Of a DNA stretch of 64,000 bases, positions 1-12,300 are shown in pieces (the first letter of the stretch is position 1; each line of letters begins with the position of its first letter). The stretch is from Cruorifilaria tuberocauda (Eukaryota; Nematoda; Chromadorea; Rhabditida; Onchocercidae). Location of the stretch: assembly GCA_013365365.1 (NCBI GenBank), contig JABVXU010000058.1, positions 1 to 64,000 of the forward strand, given 5' to 3'. The position numbers and the translations under genes are program-made. The notes below the pieces were generated by a model. That model was not told the origin of the DNA, did not search any database, and saw nothing but the letters and a program-made list of their open reading frames with translations.

Positions 1-631
1 AATATTTTTAAATTGTTTTGAAAAGTAAATTTTGATTTCGAACTATAATTTGCTGATAAAAAGCAAAAGAGATAAATAATAAATTACAAGAGTAATTCAG
101 TTTATTCAAAGATGCTCAACTGTTATTTCCTCTAAGGATAACTATTGGAGGAGAAATACAAAGAATGGAAGCTTATTATAAATACCTCCATTAAAACATC
201 ATTTGATATCTAAGAAAGAAACCAAAAATTAGTAATCCATCTTAAAAGATTTTTCGTAACAACTGGAAAGAATAACTTTGTGCTGATGTCGATCTTCCCC
301 TTGATTTCAAAACAATTAGCATATTCATCTTTGACACTACGTTTCAGCGGATGACAGTAAGCAAGTTTAAATAAAATTTACTCTTTCCAAAAAATATGCT
401 ATAGCAACAAAATATGATCGATGGAGATTAAATCCCAGTTATATGAATTCATAGTCATCGAAGCACACGTTGATTTTTGCTTCTATTACAAACGAAATTT
501 GCAGTAACCTGATCATGTAGCCTGCTGTATGTATGATAGTACGTGTAATCAAACACGTGCACATGGTACAGAAAGGATCAAAAATGAATTCCATTGTTTA
601 TCATTTGCTAATATAAAAAACAGCAATGAAC
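1..631. other. Left-edge non-coding stretch
   Basis: AT-rich sequence with no exon I can support. Because the exon at 632-982 ends at a donor in mid-codon, this stretch is probably intron of the same minus-strand gene, which would continue beyond the left edge. Confidence 0.4.
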
Positions 632-982
632 CTTGATGATATACATTCATACTATTCTCCTGCCGTCGATTGTACATACAGTCAGCATTCGATATCATCG
701 TAATCTGTTGCTGTGTGTACATTGTATCGCTATTGATAGTACTGCTATCAGCACCGGAACATACATCATGCATGCCTGTCGCATTTTTTGAAGTAACGGG
801 TGATTGCGTGACGAGATGCTGCTGTTGGTTTCTTTCGAAACTATCGGGAGGTCGTTCCCCAACCGCTGATATCATCTGATTCTGGAGGCGATGACGATGG
901 TTTCCAGGACCTGTTGTCTCATTCAGTAGGGGCGAATGTTGACAGAATGACGACAGTGTTTCATGTATTGGAGGTAGAACAT
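632..982 (-). CDS. Internal exon of a Gln/Ser-rich protein, gene incomplete
   Basis: This is a minus-strand internal exon of 351 bases. It has a good acceptor (TTCCTTTGTAG) at its 5' side and an AAG|GTTCAT donor at its 3' side, and it is open in one frame for 116 codons. The product begins VLPPIHETLSSFCQHSPLLN and continues with Gln, Ser, Asn and Met-rich sequence such as RNQQQHLVTQSPVTS and SMNVYHQ. Such low-complexity, polar sequence is typical of activation or linker regions of nematode transcription factors, but no DNA-binding or catalytic domain is visible, so the function is unknown. It enters needing one base from the previous exon and leaves with one base. It therefore cannot join directly to the exon at 3093-3339, which ends in phase 0; an intermediate exon is missing or they belong to different transcripts. 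The plus-strand open frame opposite is a shadow. Confidence 0.6.
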
Positions 983-2184
983 CTACAAAGGAAGAAAACT
1001 AATTCAAAGGAATCGTAAGAGAAGTTATCTCTGTTGATAAATGGAAAGAAATGAGAAACGGGAGAAGGCGATAACATCTCTTATTATCAAGAAAAACATG
1101 CAGCAAGAAAAACTTAAGCTTCTTCACATGGCGAAATTTACTGTAAAACATATGAAGCAATTGTATAACATTGAAATAGAATTTTCATGTTTTTTTACGA
1201 CTGGACTTGAGAACTGATATATTGATACACTAGGGAATAATTTTGAGTCTTTGTCTGTACTGTTTGTTTCAAGGATTCAAAATTTTACATTCGAATTATT
1301 TAAGCGAACACTGGCTTTCATTCAGTTATCTTTCCTAATTTTTTCTAATCAGCTGGATTAATGCATTCGTTAAAAAGAGTTTACATACGAAGCAGAAATT
1401 AGGACTTTACAACTAATCAAAGATTCGCTTTCCTAATTTAATTCACTCGTTTTCATCATTACTTTATTTTAAGCAAATAAGTAACAGTTAAAAATAAAAT
1501 TACAAAAAACTTTCCCAACTATTTCACTCTGGAATGAGGGAAAAATATCGTTAGGAGAGAAGTCTATACATACAACTTTTCAATGATTATTAATAAAGTA
1601 TGATACGAAAACAAATGAAATTTTTACAAGAAATGTTGGACAAGTCACTATACTTTCTTTCTAAATTTCAAATTCTTTTCTTTTTCCTGCTGCTCGCCAT
1701 TCCGTCTATAATCTTACCTTTTTCCTCACTTTCCCTATTTCTTTGCATTCAAGCATAACAACCGTTTAATGTTTTTTAAAGAAATACAAGATAACTCAAA
1801 AAAAAATTTTATTGATTACTGATTTTCAGTTCTAAAAATTTTTGAAAACACGCTTAGTTTCAATTTGTTATAGTGCTCTGAAACAGGTTCTAATTTGACT
1901 AGAATGCACGAAAATTAAACCAAACTAGTAATATCGTTATTATGATCTCTTCTATATTACCCATCTTTTTATATTACCCACTTTTACTTCGCTTAATTAC
2001 TCAGCTTTTTATCCCGCACATTTCTATTTACTTAGATATGAGTGCTTAATGATATTTCTCATAATATGCACTCAATCTATCCCTTTCCTATTTAATATTT
2101 CATTCTTTGTTCGATCCACTCCTTTCACTTCGTGAAAAATAGTCAATTTTGGATTTTCTTTTTCAAAATATCCAAGTTTCAACA
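983..2184. other. AT-rich intronic or intergenic stretch
   Basis: No exon, RNA gene or long repeat could be supported here. A short duplicated motif (ATATTACCCA, near 1955-1980) is the only local structure noticed. Confidence 0.4.
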
Positions 2185-2475
2185 ATGTCTAATCCTCTCT
2201 TGAAGTGTATTGAAAAATTTACTACCTCAGCAGAGGACAATGCAATCAACAAAAAAGTATTACTAAAAGAGAGGGAACGTAAGAACCACACCAGAAATTT
2301 CTTTGAGCAAATAAATTGTATATATATGTATATAGAATGTAGATGTCGAGAATTGATGTTTATATATATATAATTTTCAGAAAAGGTTCATTTCAAAAAG
2401 GAAGTAAAGAGAGCGCAAACTTTGGGAGAGGCAGGCGTTTTGAGAGCAGCCGGTTGGCTGTGTCATCATGAATTG
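2185..2475 (+). CDS. Candidate small two-exon gene, function unknown, 3' end unresolved
   Basis: Two plus-strand blocks join cleanly. Exon 1 (2185-2278) starts at an ATG in AACAATG context and ends at a strong donor, AAC|GTAAGA. Exon 2 (2381-2475) follows a TAATTTTCAG acceptor and ends at a strong donor, TTG|GTGAGA. The phases match (one base plus two). Exon 2 is free of stops only in the matching frame. The peptide reads MSNPLLKCIEKFTTSAEDNA and onward to a basic, helical stretch with KKEVKRAQTLGEAGVLRAAG and ends at a WLCHHEL segment. A terminal exon in phase 0 was not identified. The block lies between two minus-strand exons of the unknown gene, so it would be a nested gene on the opposite strand. 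No family was recognised. The coincidence of both donors, the acceptor and the phase is the main support. Confidence 0.4.
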
Positions 2476-3092
2476 GTGAGATCCTTTTATGAGATGCTTT
2501 TTTTGTTTAAATACCACTGCTCCGACCACTACTTTATCAGCTTTCTGAAAGAAAATGAATGAATATTTCCACAACATTTACCGAATAAAGTACTATCCGT
2601 CAAGAATGAATAAGTCTAAAATGGTCAATGTAGTTTCTTTGTATACAATAAAAGCGAATTGAATAATCAGACTTTTCAAACAATTTCATGTTTCATTATT
2701 AAATAGTTATTTTTCGTTGGAAGAAACCACTGCAATGCTTTTTTTTGTGACCTGCATAATACCTCAAAGTTTTAACAAATGATGAAATTGTAGCGCTTCT
2801 GAGAAGCTGAAAACGTCACAAACTTGAACCGTACTCTTCTAAAGAATGTTCCAGGTATGAAATAATATGGGTTCTTCTAAGTTTTCCATTTGAGAATTTC
2901 ATTTATCACTTAATACTTGAACATAATCTGAGAGTCAAAAAATTTTCTCACATCATTCGCACAATCATCAATAAAATAAAACACTCACTGCTAATTAAAA
3001 CTTTTGTATGAAGAAAAAACTAGAATGTTAATTTTTTTGGTCTAAGTTGTCATAACAATATACTCCATGATTTCGAATGAAAACTATAATAC
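2476..3092. other. Short gap between candidate exons
   Basis: Contains the unresolved downstream part of the small plus-strand candidate and intronic sequence of the minus-strand gene. No further exon is supported. Confidence 0.3.
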
Positions 3093-3339
3093 CTTTTGAG
3101 CATCCTGCAGTACTACTGCTGGGGACTGTTTTGAATGGCTGGTATCGTAAGGGATGGTAATCGATGCCGCGACGTTGTTATGATAATGCTGTTTGGTTGA
3201 AACTGTACAAAGTATTATGTCGCTGCTATTACTAATACTGCTGTTGATGTTATTTCCAAAATCGTATGTAATGTTAGTTCCAGCTTCTCTACACAACGAC
3301 AAAGTATTATGTTGTAATGCTATTGGCGTTAAATACGAC
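3093..3339 (-). CDS. Internal exon of an Asn/Ser-rich protein, gene incomplete
   Basis: A minus-strand exon of 247 bases is bounded by an excellent acceptor (ATTGCATTTGTTTCAG) and a donor (CAAAAG|GTATTA). It is open for 82 codons in a single frame. The product starts SYLTPIALQHNTLSLCREAG, passes through an Asn/Ser-rich segment (FGNNINSSISNSSDI) and ends with SKQSPAVVLQDAQK. The composition resembles the exon at 632-982 and suggests a disordered part of a regulatory protein. No domain is recognisable. It enters needing two bases from the previous exon and ends in phase 0. Membership in the same gene as 632-982 and 16956-17081 is inferred only from strand and composition. Confidence 0.55.
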
Positions 3340-6300
3340 CTGAAACAAATGCAATTAAATTATCAAGAACGTGACCAACTAAATAAAATTAAATGACATA
3401 TCTAAGTCCACTTGTTACTTTTATTAAATTTAACACCATTTTTTCAATTTTCGAACGCCATTTCTCACTCTCGAAATTTGATTCCAATTCAAATAATTTC
3501 AAAAGGGGTTTGCTTTTGAGAAATTCATTTTCCTATTTGCAAATATTAGTTCATACATGTATTTATAGCATTCTCCTATAAATGACTGTTATGGTCAGTT
3601 TTGATTTTAAATCCGAATTTAGAAATCTCAGAAATAATTTCAAAGGAGGGCGAATTGGTTCTAAAAGTAGATAGATCTTGCTTTTCAGGTGACGTTGATA
3701 ATCTATTTACTTCCAATCTTCTTAATTACCGCATGAAAAAGAAAACTATGTTCAGTATGTTCAGTAATTTATTTTTGACTGCCCCATTTCCTAAAAGACT
3801 GATAATTAGATTAAGGTCGCATGCAACGAATATTAATATATTTAACTTAATTTTTACATTTTATTCAATTTTGGAAAACTCGAATTGACAATATCTGAAT
3901 AACGCTGTGCTCAAAAATATTTATCAAGTGCTCAATCACTTATTTCTATTAAGTAAAAAATTCTTGCTTATTTTGAGAAGTTTATACGCATAGCAAATGG
4001 AATTAATTTCTGACATTTTAATATGAAAACTAAAAAAATGAATGTAATCGAAAAGTATTCAACTGATAATAAAAACGTAATTATACGAAATTTTCTAATA
4101 GGAATATAAATATGTTAGCAATGAACTATGATCAATGACTTATTTGGGATGACTTGATGATTTATGGATATTGATTTAGTCAAAGTGAAAAAAATAAATA
4201 AAAGAGCAGCTTTTTATAGAGTAAATGGTTATCTGGAAATAGTTGCAAGGAAGGCAGCAGTAACAAAAACCAATTTTCGAGAAGGGCATCTCAACGTCCT
4301 ATCCCTCGCTCCATTCTGTTTCCACATATTCAATGCATTTGATGGTAGTCAGATGCCTCCATCGTTAGAAAACATGTGTATACACATATAGATAGGGACG
4401 AAATTATTTTCTGGAATGTGCTTTTTTTGCCAGAAAAACTTTTTCTTTTATACGAAATATAGGAAAGAATAATGAAAATCTATCAATAAATACATACATC
4501 ATTTTCATTAAATGCAAACAAAATTTCCCTCCACCAGAAACATTTCACACATCACAAGTTGATTGCAACTTATAGGGTAATTTCAAACAAACTCTCAGTG
4601 TACTGCTTCAGGCATTTTAGCAATATCGTCTTCTAAAATGTGGAGTCAAGTTATGTGGAATACTGTGACACATATAACTCATTACTTTTTATAAGATTAC
4701 TCATACTGCTCTAAACAAGGAAGCATGATAAGTAATAGAAGTAATGGTTTTTCAACGTCAAATGATTTCTGAATAAAGATATAATTAAAATAGCAACGAA
4801 AATTAAATCAAATTTCAAAAATGGGAAGGAACAAAAAAGGCTCCGAGAATAAACATTGGGATAAGTTGGAATAAATTTAGATCCTGATTCGCACACTCCC
4901 AAAATTTACGATCTTTTTCATACTATTTTCAAATTTTCAAAAATTTTTCAAAAACTATTTTCAAAAATTATTCACTGAAATTATTTTTCACAATATTTTT
5001 CTAACTGTGCTTACGCAATTTCATTGCTTTATTTTGTAAAAAAAGGCAACATTCCTGAAAATCTGTGAAATTCTGCAGAACATAAAACATTACACCGGAA
5101 AAAACTGACAAACAGCACTTTACGAATACAGCAATGAGGTCATGCATTTTGCCTCGTTCATAGAAAACAAATGAAAATTGTGTATTGTCAAGACACGACA
5201 GGTTTTTTAAAAACTACAAATAAGAAATTCATGGAAATAGGCATTATTTAACACAGAGGAAAGGATACAGAAGATATAAAAGATACAACTAAAGAAGATT
5301 CAACTATCCTACATCTCTGAAAATTGTCTCTCACTCGAAATATAATAAACAACAACGCAAGTCACTTACTATACTGACGGATCGAAGCCGTTAGTACATA
5401 TCTGACATGATAGCCAAACAGCACAGTTTAACCAAATGTTCTCAACGCTGAAGGAAATTTACCGTTTATTATATTATATTATGAAAGAATCGCTGTTACG
5501 AATAAGATAAAAATAATTTGATTTCATATTACATCCTTATTAATGACTCAACTGAATGGAAAACTTTCGCTCTTGTTCTCGAAAAATAGAATTTTCTTTG
5601 AATTTCAAAATTTTTTAATTTAAAAACTACTTCTCTTAACCGACATGGACATTCTATTCATATTAAGCAAAGGCTGAATGTTTTTAAATTAGTATATAAC
5701 CATAAATTCCATCTAAATCTCAAAACATTTATTGTAATAAGTAAAGCAATTTAGATGATTTTAGTTCAGACTTAGTGAAAATGAAATTAACATTAATTTT
5801 GTTTGACGAAGACATAATAAATGAAAAGAATTATAGGGAATACACTAATATTGTTGACTTTTACTGCAATAAGAGGCACAGTGATACGAAGCAAAAGAAA
5901 TTTTCCTTACAGAAATCTTCAAAAGAAAATAATTTAGCTTAAGTAACGAATAAATTTTAAACTAATTGACAACTGATATCGCAAAACACATTCAGAGACT
6001 TTTCTGAAGCTATACTTCACTTCGAATAAACGCATAATCCTGATAATAACAAATAAAAGCAAACACTACAAAATATTTAATTATGTTTATGTCATTAAGT
6101 ATTTGAAATAACAATTACTGCAGTACTTCGTCCTATTATTTCAATAGAATAGGCTAATTTCATTTTTTGAAGATAATTACTTCTCTATTGTGTAGTGGTA
6201 ACAGTTTCCACTACTCACAAATTCATTTCAAATAGCTTATTATTTCCAACTGATCTGAAAGAAACTACATCCTGATTTTCAACAAGTTGGGAACGTTTAG

Positions 6301-9300
6301 TACTGTATAATCCAACTAATATAATGTTCCATTTATAAACAGCATTACTTCAATGAAAAGAAACTTACTCTCCTCCGAATGTTTTATTTCATAATAAATT
6401 ATTCGTCTCACATTATTTCCAACCACTTACTTCAAATGATATGTCATATGTAAAATATAACGACTTCAATTAATTAAACATTCATATGTTTTCATTCCTA
6501 TGAGAGAGAATTGCAAGAAATTCTTTATGAATTGAAATACATATGAATAACTATCTCGAACTAAATATATAGATGTATTAAACTAGAGGCGATATTATTT
6601 ATGATATAAATTCAGAACAACACTGGATGATGAACTGCAGAAAAAAGGTAGATAAACCAATGAAAAGGGAAAATGGAAAAGGATGACTGATAATGAATCG
6701 CTCTCAAAATTAAGAATGGACAGAAGAATAGATCTCCTATTTCTGAGAAAAAAGGAAAACGAAATAACTTTCAGGAAAAAAACTGAGAACAAGAATAAAT
6801 TACTCTTAGATAATAAAAATGATGACGACTGAAAAGAAGGAACATTTCTGGAAACATTTCTGAAAAATGAAAGCAGCATTTGCCGCAAGCGCCTTCTTTT
6901 CTCTAAATGCTTGTTCAACTGCAGATATAGATGCTTCCGATCGCCAAATGCATGTACAAACATTACACACCAAATTAACTGCTTTAAGAAATATTTAATT
7001 TTGTCTCATATAAAGCTCGAAGATATCACAAAATTTATTTAACAAATGTAATTTCAATTATTGCATAGCTTTGGTATTGAAAAACTCAAATATGGAGTGA
7101 ATCGATTCTATGAGTTCATAATTTACCAAACATAGGATTTAATTGTTGGACGCTACTGTGAGGAAAATGGAATGGCTATACATTTCGATGAGGAGTGATG
7201 AGTAGTGATGACAGACCTTCATAATAGAAGTGACGCTTTTACCCATGCAAAATCTTCATGTTAAAATTTATTCAAACATTTATATACAAACTTGCATATT
7301 AGAATAACAAAAAGAGATTACTTTGTCATTTCTGAAAAATATCTGAATTGCGACTAGTGAATACGATTAAAGCTAAGTTTTTTTTGCGCTAGATTCTTCA
7401 TTACGAAATTTTTTCCATCTCCTTTTCAAACAAATACAACATTAATGCTAAGATCTTAATAGACGACCTGCAACAAGAAAAGATTTATTTGTTTGATTTT
7501 GAAAAGATTTCAAAAAAAGTGCTTATAATAGTTTTATTGTTGATGTACTGACTTTAATTTTAAAATTGCTCAAGCTTGCTCAAAACTGTTATGCAATTTG
7601 TAAAAAAATAGAACAATCACTGTAACAATATTTGCCTAAAACTATTCGACTCTGAACGGGGAAAAAATGTTTTAAAGACATGAAAAGTACTCCAAAAACA
7701 GGATCACCCGTAAAAAGTGTTGCACAGAATTGTGCCAACGTCTACTAGCATATTAATAATTGTATGTTATAACGGTAATCACTGCTGTGTAAAAAACTAT
7801 TATTACAAATTCTAATATTCATCACAATATTTATTTTTAAGCTATGAATGAAATAACAGCATCACGTACCAGAGAAATTTTTTTCAAATATCCTGAGAAA
7901 AGGCATAGTTCAAAATGAGTTAAAGCTGTTCTGGAATCAAATTCTACGTTTTGGTTATAAGTTCTGGAGATTCAATCCAGGTTTCAGAAAATATCTAACT
8001 GAAACCAATTAAAAAGATGAATTCCTTCCATCATCGTATCGAAACAAATACACCAACAAAAATCAAAAATGTTATCTAGTAAGAATAAAAGTTTTTTCGA
8101 AAAGAACAAGCTTCATTTACGACAGTGTTTTTTGAAAAAATAAGGCAAATCAATTTTCGCCAAAAACTCCATGAAAAAAATTTTTTTTTTCTTCATTCCA
8201 AGAACTTCCAATAAATTTTTATTATCTGTTGGGAAAAAATAAAATGTCATTGTTTCATTTTTTATTGTACATTCCAAAAATGTACCGTTTTAATATTTAT
8301 TACCACTGTTTTCATGCATTTATTCTGACAATACAATATTTTAAAATAAAAAGTAATGAAAAAACTACAGAAATGTATTTTAAATGAACCTACAGTTGCA
8401 AACGTAATGATGATATAATTCTATAGATGGGAAGATTAGACAAAGCATCAATGTGGAAAGCGAGAAAAAGACATTTCAGGAGAAAATGTGGGTAAAGACT
8501 GATTGACAGTTGAAACTTAATATTTGTTTTGTTCTGCAAATTAATTGCAAATTTACAACTCGTATAAACTAGTTTCAACAAAACAAACAAGAAATCAAGA
8601 AGAGAGCAAGTAAATGGCCATGCGTATATCCGAAAAACTCAACCAATTCAATCCTTAAAAATGATTATATAAAATTTCAGGATGGTTGATAGTGACAGTA
8701 TGTAATGTATTGATATTAAATCTCAATTCTGAGAATGAATAGTAATGGTTTCAGACAGAGAACACGTTCTAAAAGAATATATGCAGCCTTAGTGAGAAGT
8801 AGAGTCACAAGGATAAAATTCAGGATGTAATTTAACATCAAAACTTAATCTTCAGAAAGTGCAACAAGATCAGATAATAAACCTTCATAACGAAGGAAAT
8901 AAGATGAAAACTACACTTCTAGTGTGAAATTTCTTTATCCTCAAAGTTAAATGGAAAACCGAAATTCAATGAAATGATTTAACATTATTCTTTTGTCAGT
9001 TTTCATCTCCTTAATTGATTATACTGGAGTTAAATGCCATCATGTTCATTTGTTTATATGTGATGAATGCACTTTGTGGTCTTTGACTTACTATTAACCT
9101 TCACCTACTCCTTCGAATTTTGTATTTACCAGTGATGTCGTCAAAAGTAAAAACATTTTAGATATATGTAATATTGGCAGTAAAAACAATACGGCTGAAA
9201 TAAAACTTTCTATCCGAGTTAAATCAAGAAAATAACCTTTTCAATTTGAGTTAAAACTTTAGAGAAGAGAAAGTGAAAAAAGAAAAAGAGTAAAGACCGA

Positions 9301-12300
9301 ACAAGAATAGTTTAAATAAAAGGAAATTAGTCATATACGGTGTTCAATAGCAAATAAAATCAAAATAAGGAATACAAAAAGACATTTTGTAAAATGTTAC
9401 TTGCAAATAGCCGGTAATTTTGGTCATCTGTTGTTCAAAATAATGAACAGCTATGGTGTGACATCCTACCCTCTCTTTTGTCCTTCTTTTCAACCTTTGC
9501 AGATCTATTTCCAAACAAATGAATATGAAAACTGGAAAAATTTACTTTGTGAATTTGTTTTGTTTTACAATAATTTTCTTTCTAACTTAGAATATTTGCA
9601 TTAAACTTTCTTCCACAATAATTTCTCCGAACCGAAACTTCGTCTTATTAACTTACCCACTGTATAAATGCAGCAAACTATTTCTCAAAACGTCTGAATT
9701 GTTGTTTACCTTCTTTCTTTTATTAGAATTGATTCACATCTACTCTATTTGATTCAGCAATGAACATTTGCCGGTAACCGAGACAACCACTGACATTACC
9801 TTGCGTCTCATAGACATTATAAACCTATAGTAATCACCACCTTACTCTGTGAACGAAGTTATTCAACTATGGTAAAGTCAAATGTAAATCTCCCGCATGA
9901 TCACAAATATACGGCTCTCTTGGCAATTATATAGGAATACATGATTATTATTAGCAGATCTGATCGTAACATGCACAGGTGTCACGTTTTTTGGGTAGTT
10001 TCTTCTATAGACCAGCGAAGGAAAATGTAGTCATAGACATCGAATAAAATTTAATTATATGCAAAATCAGCTCTAATTAAAGCTTTTAGTCTCAGATGAT
10101 ACATCAACAGTCTCCAGTACAGAGAGTGTTCGAGAGAAACGCAGTGAGATTGTGAGATTAGGAAAAAAAGTGAGGCGTTATTGAATGAGTGTAGAGATGT
10201 ATTTGCATATGGATTGAAATAATCATTTAATAATATATCCAGGCAGGCTATGCACCTTCCATTAATGTCTTGCAAAAACTACCAGTGTTAATCTTGGAAG
10301 ACGAGGTCTAACATTGAAGCTACAAGGCACATTACCCACTATAACTCTTCTTAATAGTTCGACTACTATATGCCCCTAACACCTTAAGCAGATTGCGATT
10401 TATTCGTTTGAAGATTTATAAATCTCCGCCTACAAATTAAATCTACCAAAAAATCAAACTATAAACAGTTGTCAACTTTTTTTAATGTAACAGTGCTTAT
10501 ATTTCTGAAAAACTCTGTGTATTGTCTGAAATGATCATAACTGACAAAATATCTAGTAAATTCTCAATATTCAATATGCCCTATTAAAAATACAACTTCA
10601 ACTAGTGCCTGTCTTAATATTTTCTTATCGCATATTGGATATTTTGAATGTTATTAATTGTTTTACTGTAAAAGTACCGTTACCATAATGAAAACTTACA
10701 TAATTGTAGCAGCTGTAAGTTATGGAAAAATAAAGATTTCCGAGATAAAAAGCTAGAAAAATAAGAACAAATGGAAAAATGGAAGAGGATGAATATAAAG
10801 ATGGAAGAAGGCATACTTTACGAATAATTTAAAAAGAATTGAGTAAAAATTTAGAGTCCTTTAACAGAAAGTAATATTAATTAGTGAGCCTTGAAAACTT
10901 TGTATTGAAAACATAGAGAAAAAGTAATGGGAATGGAAAGGAACGCGAAGAGAAAATGGATGAATAGAAGCAAAATTCCTAGAGTATCAGCCTCTCTCGT
11001 CGTTTCATTGAGGCAATTCGATGGAAATTCATTTGCAAGATGAAATGAATGCAGTGCCGCAGAAAGCCTTCTCTCCAACACTCAACCGATTTAATGTAAA
11101 TTCTTATGCTCTAATGATTCTTCATCGAGTAATCGTACTTCTAAATTGGAAAAAATTTATCATTGAAATCTAAAGAATATGATGAGATGGCACAAAAATA
11201 AGTGGCATGTGAGAGCAATTAAAGCTTCTATTAAATTTACAAAAGAATTCATCTTCCTGTTCATGTGTTTCACAGCTGTAATCTTTGATCCAATAAACGA
11301 AGGAAAGTATTTTTTATTTGGATTGCTTTATAGCAGCACAACGATGAACAATGCCTATCGACTTAATTAAAACCAGAACTTCACATTAAATAAATGTTAC
11401 TTTCCTGAGTATGACAACTGCTCAAGGTAATTGAAGGTGACATTCACTGCATTTGACAGAGACACAACAGATGTAATGTCATATTCAACAACTAAAAAAA
11501 TCTTTCAAAACTAAAACAAACAAACAGCATTTCGTGGCAATTAAATTCATATATTTCACCTCAGGAATAACGAAAATAAAACCTTCGAAAACAAAAATAT
11601 GGAAAGAGGAAAGAGAAGGAAAATTAATACGAAATAGAACGAAATTAGGCTGCGACTTTCTAGAGATTCAACTAACAAAAGTGTAATTAACAAATATTTG
11701 AAGCAGTATAAAGTTGAAAATAATAGTGGACTGGTTAAACTTGGCGTAACCAAATTAAAATCGAGCTTAACAAAACATAAGATGGAAAATTTATCCAAGT
11801 GAATTTGAAAAAAGAAGAAAGAGACATTTAAAGATTTAAAGAAATAAAAGCCAAGGGAAGTGAAATCAGCAAAATGATGGACTTCATTACATTTCACTGC
11901 CATTTCTTTGATATAGTCAGTCATACCCATTCATTTCTACAGGAATCTATTTCCAAATAAGCGAAGGATAAATTCATCACATATGTTGTGATTTATTATA
12001 ACCAGATTGAATGACACTATATTTTATGAGATCAACAGCATACTAAACATACTAAACAAGTTAAAATCGACAGCATTATATGTTCAATTCTTTTTTAGAA
12101 GAATAAGACAACATTTGTGATGCAGCACTCTTATATTAATAAAATTAATCACATAAATCAGCTATCTGAGAATCTGTTCATGCTGTTCTAATGAAGCGAG
12201 ACAGGCGGTTAATTTAAATGTTCTTTTAGTTACAAATAGAAAAGTGCTATTTGGTGTAATCGTAACTCCCTCTTATCCACCATCATTTCGAATACAAAAA

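Noticed and set aside
215..375. Minus-strand open stretch reading AYCHPLKRSVKDEYANC
   Set aside because: Bounded by stops with no ATG, no acceptor at its start and no convincing donor.
3193..3396. Plus-strand hydrophobic frame opposite the Asn/Ser-rich exon
   Set aside because: Shadow of the minus-strand exon at 3093-3339, which has clean splice sites.
6595..6963. 122-codon minus-strand frame
   Set aside because: Phe/Leu/Ser low-complexity translation of purine-rich DNA; no motif, no splice context. The 11556-11930 minus frame is rejected for the same reason.
7940..7985. GATTCAATCC-like tRNA B box
   Set aside because: No matching A box or cloverleaf could be drawn around it. No other tRNA gene was found by eye.
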